NCBI GenBank assembly: GCA_032622095.1
Contig: CP136061.1
Span: 86,278,324-86,342,323 of the forward strand
Reading direction: 5' to 3'
Source of the DNA: Siphonodentalium dalli
Lineage: Eukaryota > Mollusca > Scaphopoda > Gadilida > Siphonodentaliidae
DNA length: 64,000 nt
Part shown: positions 23,860 to 39,222 of the stretch, one piece after another
Position numbering within the stretch: position 1 is the first letter of the stretch
Layout: each line of letters starts with the position of its first letter
The notes under the pieces: generated by a model
What the model was told of the DNA's origin: nothing
The model's input: only the letters and a program-made list of their open reading frames with translations
Databases searched by the model: none
Position numbers and translations under genes: made by a program

Positions 23860-24590
23860 TCCTTATTTGAGTTTCACTGCAAATCATTTGCACTGAAGCA
23901 CAAACCATTTGTGCTTCGGAATAATTCACTCGGATGTATGATTATCGATTCATCTACCGCGAAGTGCAAATATATTAGACCAACTGACTCCCATCAGACT
24001 CTGAATAAGTATGTTCGCATCATGATATGGCTGGTGTCACTGCCTCTATATATTCATGTTTGACACCATCAGCATACCTTTAGTTGTGTGATGTCTTCAT
24101 GACCGGAGTCAATTTGAGTTTGGGGAGAATCTCTGCATATTAATTTTCAATTGTGTTCCAGCGTAAATATGATATAGTTGCACATTACGACAAAATAATT
24201 GTGTTTCAGTGCAAATAATTGTCACATCGGCGAAAATATTTAGAAGCACTAATAACACTTATTATTTTCACTTCATTGCAAACAGTGGCACTTCAATGTA
24301 AATACTTACACTCCTGCTCAAATAAGCCATAACTGTGAAAAGGCCATCCAAAGATTTATTTTGGAGGTCTTCATGTCTTCAATTTTTTATTTTCTTAACC
24401 ATACATACCATTATTTTTTTCTCCCATTAATGTTGTTATTAGCATTGAGGATATTACAGTGTTATTTTTCGGAAAATGCAACACGTATGGAGTCGACATC
24501 CATCATGGCCGCAAATTCGATACATTTGTCGATAACTAAGATGTTATGATCCGGGCTGGGATTTCCAACTCTTACGCTTTATTTCGTACC
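23860..24590. repeat. Duplicated foldback-like repeat, also at 48.1-49.5 kb
   Basis: 'tttgcactgaagcacaaac' pairs with 'gtgcttcgg' nearby, and several variants of 'cagtgcaaataattgt' follow. The whole stretch to 'atgatccgggctgggattt' recurs at 48105-48505 and 49003-49480 with additions. It has no gene. Confidence 0.6.
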
Positions 24591-24637
24591 CAGGAAACTA
24601 TCTAAACAAATTATTTAAAGAGATAATCCATCTTTAA
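24587..24637 (+). repeat. TTAA MITE right-end fragment
   Basis: Only the last ~50 bp of the family remains, ending GAGATAATCCATCTTTAA. Confidence 0.7.
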
Positions 24638-25230
24638 GGCCCACTTATTGTTCGAACCCCCAATTCAAGTTATGTAAAATATATGCCATAGTATATACCA
24701 TTTGAAAGTGTAAGCTCCAAAACATTGTATTTTCAACTTATACGATGTAATAATCTGTCAACATGTTGTTTTTATTGAGAAAATGACGTCTGTTCTTTGG
24801 TCGTGTTGATGTACAAAGTCAGTTATTTTCAATACAAGGGAATAACTCTATATATTTAGATATAGAGTTAATCCCCTTTCATTGAAAATATATCTTTAGT
24901 TTGAATTATGTTGCATTCTGGGAGCCAAAGGGGGAAATTATTGTATTATTTCAGCTATTTTCTATTACTCTATGCGAGTCTATGGGCACCTTACGAGACA
25001 CAGACATTCCAATTGGTGATGAATTATAGTATTTTAATCATATTTTACGCAATATAGTCTTATTAAAACCGTATATCAAGGCATTACAAAAACATCGGTG
25101 ACTCGAAAATTAAGTGTGCCTTTAAATGTTAATAATCGCCGGCCTGATTTTCTTATGATTTGTTAGATTAATTGAATGACAAAATAATTTCCCGCTTATA
25201 ACGCACTTATAAAGTAGATATAAAATGTGT
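24638..25230. repeat. 3' flank of zinc-finger duplicon A
   Basis: This matches 38500-39060: 'accatttgaaag' then 'gtaagctccaaaacattgt', and an internal hairpin 'taactctatat' with 'atatagagtta' at about 24845-24880. No coding sequence. Confidence 0.6.
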
Positions 25231-25409
25231 ATCCTCTTTGTCATATCAACGATGGCCATCGTCAGAATAAGTTATCTTATGTTGCGCAAATATCTTTGCA
25301 GCAGTTTACGCTTTCTAAAATATCACTCAGTCTCTTACAGTCGATGCTCGGTGTGCTCCATTTGGGTGCACCAAATCGCATGAATTCCCACGAACATCAC
25401 GTTGGTACG

Positions 25410-27893
<2,484 letters not shown>

Positions 27894-28735
27894 GTTGATT
27901 TATATATTCCACAATTGTAAACGAGATGACTGGCAACAATGGTTAACTAGTCTTTACGTTGAATGTTTTAAGGTAAAACACGTACATACACACATGAGCG
28001 TGATTTCTTTACAGTAAACGCCAGACTGAAACTATAGTTCAATGTTTACAGCTTTATGGCACTAACTTAATACGCGTCATCGATAAAAATCCCTCGGCAA
28101 TTGAGAGAGTCAGCGCAGAAACAACAGAAGCAATCGTAATCGGTGTTAACTTAAAACCAGTATGTGTTCCCGACCGGAGTCAGAAAATATTTGGTACTGG
28201 TTATTGGTTACAGTTGTTAAGCGTTCAATGCAATGTGTGTCGGGTCCACGTGGAACCAACCATCAGGTGTAGGTCAGAAGAATAATTGGTACGCCATTAA
28301 GTGAAGACGACCAGTAATCGATGAACCAACACAGAATGCCGACGAAAGATAACTTTATTCCCTTCGGACCGAAACCACGTATTACTACAACAGAAACCCA
28401 AACGCTAAACAAAGATACAAAATAACCTCTTCTGTCCATCCATTTCTTCGGGAAACACACTCCTTCGTGGGGACATGGGACTCGCTTGTCCTTCAAATGT
28501 TTCGTTAGATAAGCAAATCAAGACAGGACGGCGGCGATCTGGGTGTCTTGGTTCTTTTTTCAACATTACTGTACTCACCACTGTCTAGAAAATCAGTTGT
28601 AAAAGTAAAGTTCTCAGCATACCTACTTGCACATAAGACTTCGTCAAAGTGTTTTGTTTAGGTCATCTCTAGATCATGGCATTGAATGTCTACTCTATCT
28701 AACGCATGTAGAGATAATATTCCACCAGCAGTAAA
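27894..28735. repeat. 5' flank of zinc-finger duplicon A
   Basis: The sequence starting 'ttgatttatatattccac' recurs upstream of arrays B (41292 onward) and C (54204 onward) and alone at 48520. It includes 'atacgcgtcatcgataaaaa'. From about 28430 to 28735 it matches only C (54690-54985). It would hold the promoter of the arrays, but I see no clear core element. Confidence 0.6.
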
Positions 28736-28740
28736 ACAAG

Positions 28741-30193
28741 TTGCGAGACGTGGGGGTCTTTTTTTTACATTTCCATTTTTTTACACCCACCCACCATTTC
28801 TTGCATTTTTTTTCCATAAAATTTTAGACACCCACCCCAAAACATCAAGCTTTATGTTGGTCCCCTCTGTAAAAACGACCAACCGCTCTATATTGGTCCC
28901 TTCTTTGAAAGACCAAATTAAATATTACTTCCTGTTAACAAACATGTGCAAAATTGAACTCTAAGCAATCAACAAAGGTAAAATATTATGTGATTATATT
29001 GGTAAATTTATAACCCAGCCTATTCATCTATGTGAGTACAGCTGGTGAGTAGATGAAAAATATGTTGAATCCCCTGGAATGACAACAAAAAATAACTAGG
29101 GCCAGTGTTAGGGCCTACAGTAGAATAAAAAATTACACAAACTTAAATTTATCTTTTTTTCAGACATCAACCAGCATCAACTAGTAGGCCTAGAGCCTAG
29201 AGTAATACCAAAAAGGAAAATGTGCATATGAACCAGTGTACGAATTAACTTTTATGTATGCCTGCATGACCACCGACCCGACCTCGCATTACTATACTTA
29301 GAACTAGGCCTAAAATAATGCTTAACCCTTTGAGTTTGAACGTTGATGGTCAATTTAGAGCCAAATCCATATAGACGGATGTATATTACTGAGATTCATT
29401 TGGACAATCAGAGCTGAACTTCGGTCATGTACTGGATGGAGTTCATGTGCAATGAGAAATTCACACACATTCTGTACATGACCTTTATGTGTGCCTTCAA
29501 ACTAGACCTCATTGCATGCACATCATCTTATAAATATACAATAATTAAGTAAATTAATTTTCTTCTTTGATAATTTTCAAATTAGCCTGAATTAGACATT
29601 AAGTGTCAGTTACATACTAGTATATGCAGGTAATTATGGGATATACTAATTACAAGTGAACAAAACTGTAATGTGTCCTGGCCCCTCTTCACATCTATTT
29701 AAATAATATTTTTATACTTTTCAGAAGACTATCCAAGGAAGGTTATATTTTTGTTTCTTTCAATAAATGTTATTAAAACTTTATTTCATGTCTACTTATT
29801 TACTTATTGATGGTTGTCAACAACACTGAAACAAATAATTTGACAATTCAAATAATTATTTGACAAAAGTATATTTAAAAATCAATTTAGTATACAAACA
29901 CTGATACAAATATTTAGTTCATACATTACACTCATGCATCAACTAACTGTATGAGTAAGGACTATAAGAATTATTGTAATATTCTGTCATGAGTTGTTAG
30001 CTGATATTGTCAGACTGCATTAAGTTCACCCTACCCTAGAGCTATCTGAAGTATTTTTTCATTGATATACACCGTGAACTAGACAATTTTCAATATAAAA
30101 ACTGCCAAGCAAGCTGAAACAGACACAATAAAAAAAATTGCGCGCAAAAAAAATCAATGAAAATTTTGGGACCCACCCCCACAATATTCACAA
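28741..30193. repeat. G-run element copy; 28992-30193 inverted at 56.3-57.5 kb
   Basis: The left end has 'gtgggggtctttttttt' and 'acacccacccacc', matching the hAT-like G-run family. From 28992 ('gattatattggtaaattta') to 30193 the sequence matches 56270-57468 in reverse over ~1.2 kb with few differences. No protein is encoded. Each copy appears to have kept only one of the two G-run ends. Confidence 0.7.
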
Positions 30194-31740
30194 AATTATT
30201 ATCCCATATAACTAATGTATGCTAGAGTACTATAGCAACAATTATTTATCCTCACAATATGAGAGATATGTTCGAATTGTGAAAAAATATGAAAAGTGGT
30301 AAAACAAAAATTCATGTAAGTTTGACGGGAAATATTAAAAAAACACACTGCATTATCTAGTTTATGAACCAAAGTAGGGTATGAAATCTGTATGAAGCTA
30401 GAAAATAACTGTCAGCTAGAAAATAAATAAAACATTTTATTACACTCCTATGCCCGATTTCCATTGAAAACGCTGTTAATTAAAATTGGTAATGTCACTT
30501 GTGAATTATGTCATTTCCCGTGACCTCATTGACGTTACGTCGCTTACTGATCTAGACTGAATTTTCTATGGTTGATCTTTATCCACATCGGGACTTTTAA
30601 GCATTCATTCTGTGTGTTTTAATCATATTTGGCGAACCAAATTGATGCAGAAGTGTAATAAATAGAGTAATCAATTAGTTCCGAGAATTACGTTCAATAA
30701 TTCACTCGAGGCGAGAGACGTTTGGGTAAGAAACTCGTGCGCTAACGCGCACTCGTTTCTTACCGACGTCTCTCACCTCTCGTGAATTATTTAACGTAAT
30801 TCTCGGAACCAATTGATTACTCTCTATTTATTTCATAATTATTTTTTTTTGGCAGCCATTTGCAGAACCATTTTTTAATAAATCACCATAAATCTACATA
30901 ATGTCTGAAAACTTAAAGATGAATCAATATTGAGTATTTATGTCTGCCAGAAAATAAATAAAATAGTTTAAGGGTTTTTCGATAGGTCGATAACAGATTT
31001 GCAAAAGTTTGGGCTACTCATAGTCCAGTGCATTTATGGTTTCACCTAAAAATAATTGCAACACAAAGTTTCTCAGTGGGAATAAGTACTTTAACCCATC
31101 ACAAATAATATACTAAAAATCAACAAGAATCAAGAAATGCGAAATTGATTAATTTTGTGAAATAAATTTGTCCAAATTTGGTAAACTACTCATTTTATAG
31201 CTTTTTAAGGATGTTTATAAAAAACTTCCTTTCACATGTCCTTCCATTTATATATCCAGTTTGTAGAGTGTACAACCCTGATTATAGAACAGGAAACCTT
31301 TCCTAGATACGTTTAGTATTTTTTGAGTTATGTGCCTCCAAAATTTGGAGTTTGTCTAATTTTGGAGGCTCAATTTCTCAAAATTAGTTAAAATCCATTT
31401 TTTATGGTCTTGTATTTTAAAAAATAAAGAAAAATGAAGGGATTCCTTGTTGGTTTAGTCATTTCCTCTCTAGGTTGTGCACAAAATATGATTTCTTTAT
31501 GCATCTATGATTGAGAGGACAAAAATATTCTTATACAAAATGTGTGTTCCACCATTGTATGGACAGCCAAATTTGCCTGTGGTCCAGAACCGGAGTGATG
31601 AAATAGCATATTTGATGTCATACAAAATCAATAATTATATATCCATATTCCCTGTCTTTCTCATAATCACTTAAGTATACATCGTTAAACACATTGTAAA
31701 GGAATTTCCCAAATCATGGTGTAGAAAATCAAATTATGGC
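30194..31740. other. AT-rich, no gene; holds one hairpin element
   Basis: No coding or RNA gene signal apart from the hairpin listed separately at 30658-30833. Confidence 0.45.
30658..30833. repeat. 176-bp hairpin MITE
   Basis: 'aataaatagagtaatcaatt' pairs with 'aattgattactctctattta', continuing through 'ccgagaattacgtt' and 'aacgtaattctcgg' to a centre at 'gtgcgctaacgcgcac'. Arms are ~80 bp and almost complementary. The target duplication is unclear. Confidence 0.75.
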
Positions 31741-31862
31741 CCTATGAATCTTTAGTATTTAAACATATTTAATGTATTTACATGTACTTTGTGTGTTTTT
31801 TGGATAGCTATGCATCTACATGTATATAAAATATTTTCTAAATTTGGGCTCCTGATTGGGAT
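31741..31862. repeat. ~355-bp monomer fragment, left of nested insertions
   Basis: 'tctaaatttgggctcctgat' and preceding bases match 42740-42835. The monomer is interrupted at 'gggatTTAA' by the MITE and resumes at 36247 with 'ggatatggagctggcccaac'. Confidence 0.75.
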
Positions 31863-32046
31863 TTAAAGGTGGATTATCTCTTTGTAAACATGTTTTATAT
31901 AGTTACCGGGGTATAAAATATTAGATCTGAATCGAAGAATCCTGTCCAGAAATGCTTCTATCGATTAATATTAATTTTATTTCGAATATTTTCTAGTCTA
32001 AAAAGGTGTAGTTGTTTAGCTAACGAACAATAATGGTTACTGTTAA
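31863..32046 (+). repeat. TTAA foldback MITE, 5' part (split copy)
   Basis: The left end is intact (TTAA-AGGTGGATTATCTC). The copy runs to 'ggttactgTTAA', where a second TTAA insertion begins. The 3' part is at 35904-36246. Confidence 0.88.
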
Positions 32047-35000
32047 AGTGATGTGAAACGTAAATTGAACCTCACAATTGAGTTCCCTGCGTCATTCTGT
32101 GGGAAGAGTGAATAAAATAACTCAGATACACCAAATCACCCATCCTGAAGTCAGTTTGTACACATTATACGGCCATTCGGCTAACTATTTCTATTTCATC
32201 AATCGTCCCGATTAATCTCGCCATAATAACACGAAAAAACAAACCGATGCGTTGTCTTGTGGAGTCACGGAAATGCCCGAGCAACTTCCGACTCGATTGG
32301 GATTGAATCGGGTTTCGTTCTCAGAAATGGATTCTAGGGAGGATGACCGTTCGCTGGAATAGCGTCACATCAGAATATTAAAGCGAAAAACAAATTGACA
32401 TCGCAATCGGTAGTCAATTCGACAGGGAAGGAATAGAAAGGGAATTGTTGCGTGAAATCACAAACGGAAGAACATTGGCCGAGTTAGTGGCAAAGATTAT
32501 AATCGAACAGTGATCGAGAGGTAATAATTCCAAAATGTTACTATTTATAGAAAATTGTAAGCGCATTGACCGAATTTTTACATCAATCTGGCCGCAAGCA
32601 CAGTACCGTGCAGAAAGATTTGTCTTACTTTTGTAACTCAAAACTGTTTAATTACATTATACCTGTACAATAGTACAATAATTGGTATTCAATATGCCAG
32701 TACAGACCATTTGTTAGCTCATTGGCCATGAAATATTTTTAAGGGCAAATTCTGTTGTCAAGATTTAGTCAGCACTATTCATTCTGATAGATGGTAACTA
32801 TAATGGAAGGCCTTTTTCACATGTATTAGCTAATTGCACTTCAGCGTAAGTGAATTACACTTAAGCGTAATGTATTACACTCAGGTGTAATGCACACATA
32901 TAAAGCGTAATTCACTCACGCTTAACCGTACGATGTATATAGAGCATTACTCATATGAGTAATAGAATTATGACTAGTGTGCTTAAGCGTAATTGATTTA
33001 AGTTTGCTTAAGTGTAATTGATTTACGCTTAAGCTCACTGGTCATTCATTTTCATTGATAGATTAATTACACTTAATCGTCAATGAATTATGCTTAAGCG
33101 ATTATACGAGAAGCCGTTTTCACATTTATTCTGATTCTGCTTAATTGCAAATCATTTACGCTTAAGTGTAAATCATTTGCACTTAAGAGCAAATCATTTA
33201 TATTTAAATACAAATCATATGCGTTTTAGCGGAAATAGTATGGGAGGCCCTTTTCACATTTATTATTTATTTGCACTTAAGCGCAAATATTTGTGCTTAA
33301 GCGTAAATCATTTTCGCTTAAGCGCAAACATGTGTCTATCAATTTATTTGCGCTTAAGCGAAAATACCTAACACTCCCTTACATCCCTCCGATGTGAATG
33401 GTTGAGTCCATCTCATATTATATTATCATGGGCCCATAGTAGTAGCCCCGTACAGACTGGAAAGTTGAAAAAAGAAATCCATATGCATATCGACAGCATC
33501 TTTGTCCCCGGTGTCCCAAGAATTGGTGCCTCACTCCCAGAGCTCATGTATATTTTATTATCTCCTGCACAGATATATACCATTTCCATGGCCATAAATA
33601 GGGAATTAGGGGTTACTGGGGTTTGCTTCCCTCATATGGTGTACTCATTGACTTGAAGTAGGGGAAAAACCCCTATTTTCTTAATATCAGCATCCCTGTC
33701 CCCAAGAATTTGTGTCTCCATCCCAGAGATATAGTATATTTTATAAAAGAGATTTCCATGGTCATAAAACAGATCTTGGGGTTTCTGGGGGATTGTTTCC
33801 CTCATATGGTGGGGCTATATCAACTTTAGTGATGCGTTTAGGTCTGTGCCATGTAAAATTAATTCAGGGGGGATCCATGCATATTGATTTTTATTTGAGC
33901 TTAAGTGCAAATGATTTGCGCTTAAGCGCAAATATGATCTATTTGCTTAAGCGAAAATGATAGAGGTTATTTGCGCTTAAGCGTAAATAATTAATAAATG
34001 TGAAAAGGGCCTCCCATAAAATAGATCACATTTATGGCAATTTTATGCTAAAGCTCAAATATATTATTAGACACATATTTTTTGCGCTTAAGTGCAATTG
34101 ATTTACACTAATAAATAATATATTTGAAAAGGCTGTCTCCCATGCGATTCCCTCTAAACTCAAATTTACTCTGGCAATAAGACATCAATCAAACATCGGT
34201 TTAGACTCCCCCATATACTATGAGATGGACTCAATTATTCAGACAGAGGAAATCAGTTGGAGTTAGGTATTTGCTTAAGCATTATTCATTTTAATTATGT
34301 ATGAGTTCCGCGCTTCTGTGTAAATGAAGTACGTTTAAGCGTAATTCATATACACTCTCATTGAACTCCCCTCAAGCTGAAATGGATGCAACCGCATTAC
34401 TAATGCCAGTAACCTACATCAGGTTATACCAATATACATGAGATATATGGGGAGCCAAATTAACATTTAATAAATAATAGAGCTTAAGCGATATAATTGA
34501 GCTTAAGCGATATAATAAGGGAAGATATAATTGCGATTAAGTTCAATAAGGAAATATCTAATTGCGCTTAGCACAATAAGGAATATCTTATTGCACTTAA
34601 GCACAAAAAGGAATATCGTATTGCACTTAAGCACAATAAGGAATCTCTAAGCACAATAAGGAATATTCTTATTGCGCTTAAGCGCGATAAGAAATATTCT
34701 TATTTCACTTAAGTGTAATTAGAGATTCCTTGATTGGGGGGGGGGACTTTAGCTCAATTATTTATTAAATGTTAATTTGGCTTCCTCCCACAGAGGTGAG
34801 ATAGCTGATGAACCCAATTACACTTAAGCGTAATTCAAATGTATTACGCTTATCGTAAGTTAATTATGCTTAAGCGTAAATGATTTACGCTTAAGTGTAA
34901 TTAGCTACTATAAAGTGAATCTGGTATAAGGGGAGTACTCTAAATTGTTCTTTCGACCAGCTGTTTCTACCAATTAAAAACAATTCTCATTTATTTTGAA

Positions 35001-35903
35001 ACTATTGAATGACAACGGTATAATTTTGTACTGGTAATATTCATTATAAACTTGTACAAATCTGAAAACAAACACAATTTTAATATCTAAGAAATTTAGA
35101 GTTCCCTCTCTTACAGCAGGGACCACTACGCCAGGAAGACCAATCGATCTAGTTCAGCCCGATTGGGCTATTATAATTTATAGATCGATCGGTGGTTCAC
35201 TCTCTGCATTTCAAATATTGCTAATAATCTCCATTTACAGAAGTCAATAATGCCATTGCAGATAACTTCATCTTAAATTCGACCAAATATGTTGACGTTT
35301 GATAAGAAGGGTAGGAATTCCCCGATTTGTTTATTTTCAATCGATGAGAAGCATGACGACCTGGATGAGTTCGGAGGTGTGCGGCGTGTGCCAATCGTAT
35401 TTTGCATGCTGTGAATACCCATTCACGCCTAAATTTGCAAACAATCCATATATAACATATACACAGTGTGTACACTTTGTTAGTTGCCAATTAATTCTCG
35501 ATATTTCAATTAGAAAACATGAGATATCGATGCAAAAATCAAGACATTATCTAGTTTGTGTTTTGTTGAATCTACTTTCGGTTATCGACATGCCGGCTAT
35601 TGTTTTGGCTGTTCTGTCAACCGTGCGTACCATCCGATCGTCGTTTTTCGGGCGGTTCCGATTTCTTCCGAATATAATTCCATGACCTCCACGCGATGAT
35701 TCGCGCCGAAAATGTCGTTTGTATCTGAGAAGATTTCTTACTCTGACCGCAGTTTTCAACAATTTAATACGGGACGAATACCGCATCAATAATATGCAAC
35801 CCTGGGGTTTTAATTCTGGTTTTTTATGACATTTGTTATGGTATATCGGATACAGTTCTGTCTGACATGAAATATATACCCACCGGGAGTGAAGCTAATG
35901 ACT
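32047..35903. mobile_element. 3.86-kb insertion flanked by TTAA, inside a MITE
   Basis: The interrupted MITE normally reads ACTGTTAACAGAG. Here it reads ACTG-TTAA, then 3857 bp, then TTAA-CAGAG, so TTAA is duplicated. The insertion ends (AGTGATGTG... and ...CTAATGACT) are only weakly inverted. Its core is the CTTAAG palindrome region. No transposase frame is visible; the 128-codon frame at 35299-35685 resembles nothing known to me. It is probably a non-autonomous TTAA-specific element. Confidence 0.65.
32820..34905. repeat. Field of CTTAAG-centred palindromes
   Basis: More than twenty copies of a short palindrome of type TTTGCGCTTAAGCGCAAA or ATTACGCTTAAGCGTAAT lie in two clusters (about 32840-33365 and 33895-34895), around a quieter middle. 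Larger inverted blocks occur too: 'ggaggcccttttcacattt' at 33243 pairs with 'aaatgtgaaaagggcctcc' at 33998. Variants between 34480 and 34735 alternate the palindrome with 'aataaggaatat'. Confidence 0.75.
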
Positions 35904-36246
35904 TTAACAGAGACCAGAAATTTTATTGTAAAATTTTGTCACAAATAAACGTTAATTATACTCAGTATCGCTTATAACTATGGAACAAAACAATACAATC
36001 AATCTGGGAATTTGACTTTCGGTGCGTAGCCATAGGAACAGCCCAGTGCTCTATATCGCAATATGGTATCATCCAAATGGTCTGTTCTAAAAATAGACAC
36101 ATAAACGGTCCCGATTAAATATTCGAAATAAAATCAATATTAATTGATAGAAGCTTTTACGGACAGGGGTCTTCAGTTCATATTTATTATTTTATACCTA
36201 CGCAACTATTTCAAATTTGTTATTTAAAGAGATAATCCATCTTTAA
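35904..36246 (+). repeat. TTAA foldback MITE, 3' part (split copy)
   Basis: Continues the copy begun at 31863, from TTAACAGAGACC to the intact right end CATCTTTAA. It is followed directly by the resumed monomer. Confidence 0.88.
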
Positions 36247-37414
36247 GGATATGGAGCTGGCCCAACAACCACGCACCATGATAAAATCATACAGCACCTG
36301 TGACTATGAATTCATATTTCGGGGTCAGTGTTCTCTCAGAATCTACTTATTCTGAAAATGATCGAGACTATATTTATTTTGAAAATGATTCCACATTTGA
36401 CTTTAGAATTTAGGTAGGCACTGAACAAAAACAATTTGGTCATCAGAAAGGGATTTTGGGTTCAGTGAGGAGGTGAATATTTGTGTTTCTTAATATTCAA
36501 ATTCGTAACTTTAACTTGAATTATTGGGTCCTGTAACACATTATACGTGTTAAGCTCCAGTACTGTAAGTGTTTTGGATGTCAGCATCAATACAAAAACA
36601 ACTTTTAAAAGTTTGGTCTCCTCTGGGATTTAAGAACAAACAGCCTAAAACCATACAGAACCGTGCCTTCAAAATGATATTTTGGAGTCAGTGTTCTTTC
36701 AGACTGTATTAATTCTGAAAAATATCCAACATTTGACTTTAGAAATATAGGCAGGCAATCAACAAAACATATTTGGGCCCAAGGAAGGGATTTTGGGCTC
36801 AGAGTGGGTATTTTTAACTTTAATTTGGCCATGTATGGTACATGTAACACATTATGTGTATTTCAGTCCAGTACTTACAGTAGTGTGTTTTGGGAGGGTA
36901 TGCATCTATATAGGCAGATTTATACAAAATTGGGCTCCTCGGTGGAATTTAAGTACAAGCAGCAGACCCAACACCAACATTACCCATAATAAACCATACA
37001 GTACCTGTGCCTTTAAAATCATATTTCGGGGTCAGTATTCTCTCAAATGGTAGAATTTGATACATTATCATTGTAAACTTAAATTGGACTATCTTAACCC
37101 AAGTATTTCATGTCCATGTCACCTTTTCACATTTAACCCTAGGCTGTGGTGGCGCAGCATTACATATCATGTACCAGTGTATTCTCTTATATAAATGCGA
37201 GTGACCCATAAATTACAATAATGAGTGTTATGTACATTTGTCAATAATGGTACATAACAGTATACTCTATAATTCAACATCAAAACCCTCAATCATGATT
37301 CCGATCATAGTAATTTACTATCGCCAAGGGATGGGTTAACATCTGCTGATCTTGATCGGCCTCTGGTTCAACTAAGAATTGAAGATATTTGATAATAACC
37401 AAAGTGGCTTACTA
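36247..37414. repeat. ~355-bp monomer array, first copy
   Basis: The phrase 'catatttcggggtcagt' or a variant recurs near 36310, 36670 and 37018. Each monomer also has 'gggatttaag', 'aaaccatacag' and 'cattgac'-like text. The same array occurs at 42720-44090 and 59568-60245. No protein is encoded. Confidence 0.7.
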
Positions 37415-37942
37415 TTAAAGGTGGATTATCTCTTTGTAAACATGTATTAGATAGTTACCGGGGTATAAAATATTATATTTGAATCGAAGACTCCTGTCCG
37501 GAAATGCTTCTATCGATTAATATTAATTTTATTTCGAATATTTTCTGGTCTAAAAAGGTGTGTTTGTTCAGCTAACGAACAATATTGGTTACTGTTAACA
37601 GAGACCAGAAATTATATTGTGCAATTTTGTCACAATTAAACGTTAATTATACTCATTATCGCTTATATCTGTGGAACAAAACAATACAAACAACCAATCT
37701 GTGGCATTTGACATTCATTGCGTAGCCATAGGAACAGCCCAGTGCTCTATATCGCAATAGGGTCTCATCCGAATGGTCGGTTCTAAAAATAGCAACATAA
37801 ACGGGCCCGATTTAATATTCGAAATAAAATCAATATTAATTGATAGAAGCTTTTCCGGACATAGGTCTTCAGTTCATATCTATTATTTTATACCCACGCA
37901 ACTATTTAAAATTTGTTATTTAAAGAGATAATCCATCTTTAA
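37415..37942 (+). repeat. TTAA foldback MITE, full-length copy with empty paralogue
   Basis: Both ends and TTAA duplications are intact. The paralogous segment at 44080-44120 lacks the element: 'gcttactat' is followed almost at once by 'cagtaatacaagctt'. This confirms the insertion limits. Confidence 0.92.
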
Positions 37943-38490
37943 TTACAGTAATACAAGCTTAATTTAACTGCAATAGTGAGAACAGTAATAATGTTGTCTT
38001 ATTGATTTAGAGTTATTTTTAGCCACATATATATCACATAGCAGTGAAGCTGTAACCCATTCATGATTCAGTGGACTCTCCCATTCAATTCTAAAAGTCT
38101 TAATTGGATAGTATATTGTTCATTTGTATGGATGTTCTCATATACATGTGTTTTTCAATTAATCATTCTTCTATTATATCTCTAGGTTTCTCCTCACTCA
38201 CTTGCATGAATTTCTGTAGTTAAAAAATAACACTTCTCAACATTTCTGATACTTTCATCTGATATGTCTCATTTTATATTGGTTTATTTTGACACAGCCT
38301 TTGCCCCTATTGAATGTATTGATTGATTTATTTATTTCTATGTTTATGTGTACCCGTACCATAGCATGGTACACATATGGTCGATCTCCGGATTGACCAC
38401 TCGTCGTCCGTCCGGTTGACACTTTATGCATGGTGCGATAGCTAAAAACATTTTTTATTCGATCGCAACCACATTCTGTATATCTGTTTC
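37943..38490. repeat. Segment duplicated at 44.1-44.66 kb
   Basis: 'acagtaatacaagcttaat' through 'accactcgtcgtccgtccgg' matches 44105-44660 closely. There is no gene. Confidence 0.7.
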
Positions 38491-39222
38491 TCAGCCCCAA
38501 AATACATATTATATACCATTTGAAAGAGTAAGCTCCAAAACATTGTATTATCAACTTATACGATGTAATAAACTGTCAACATGTGTTCATTGTGAAACTG
38601 ACGTCTGTTCTGTGGTCGTGCTAAAGTACAAAGTCAGTAAATTTTAATGCAAGGGGAATAACTCTATATATTTAGATATCGAGTTAATCCCCTTTCATTG
38701 AAACTATATCTTTAGTTTCAATTCTGTTGCATTCTGGGAACCAACGGGGGAAATTATTGTATTATTTCAGCTATTTTCTATTACCTTATGGGCACCTTAC
38801 GAGACACAGACATTCCAATTGGTGATGAATTATAGTATTTTAATCATATGTTATGGCATAGATTATTATTAAAACCGTATATCAAGGCATTACAAAACAA
38901 TAAGCGGTGACTCGAAAATTAAGTGGGCCTTTAAATGTTAATAATCACAGGCCTGATTTTCTTATGATTTGTTAGATTACTTGAATGACAAAATAATTTC
39001 CCGAATATAATGCACTTATAAAGTAGATATCAAATGTGTATCCTCTTTGTCGCTTACATCATATCAACGAGGGCCATCGTCAGAATAAGTTATCTTATGT
39101 CGCGCAAAGATAATTGCAGCAGATTACTCTTTCTAAAAACTCACTCTTACAGTCGATGGTCGCTGTGGCTCCTTTGGGTGCAACAAATCGCATGAATTCC
39201 CACGAACATCACGTTAGTAAGG
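38491..39222. repeat. 3' flank of zinc-finger duplicon B
   Basis: Matches 24690-25400, including the hairpin at about 38650-38700 ('taactctatat' with a near-inverse). No coding sequence. Confidence 0.6.

Noticed and set aside
32820..34905. CRISPR-like array of short palindromes
   Set aside because: Units vary, spacing is irregular, no unique equal-length spacers exist, and the DNA is eukaryotic.
35299..35685. 128-codon frame with an overlapping opposite 80-codon frame
   Set aside because: No recognisable domain; it sits inside the 3.86-kb insertion near its end and opposite frames overlap. I could not support it as a gene.
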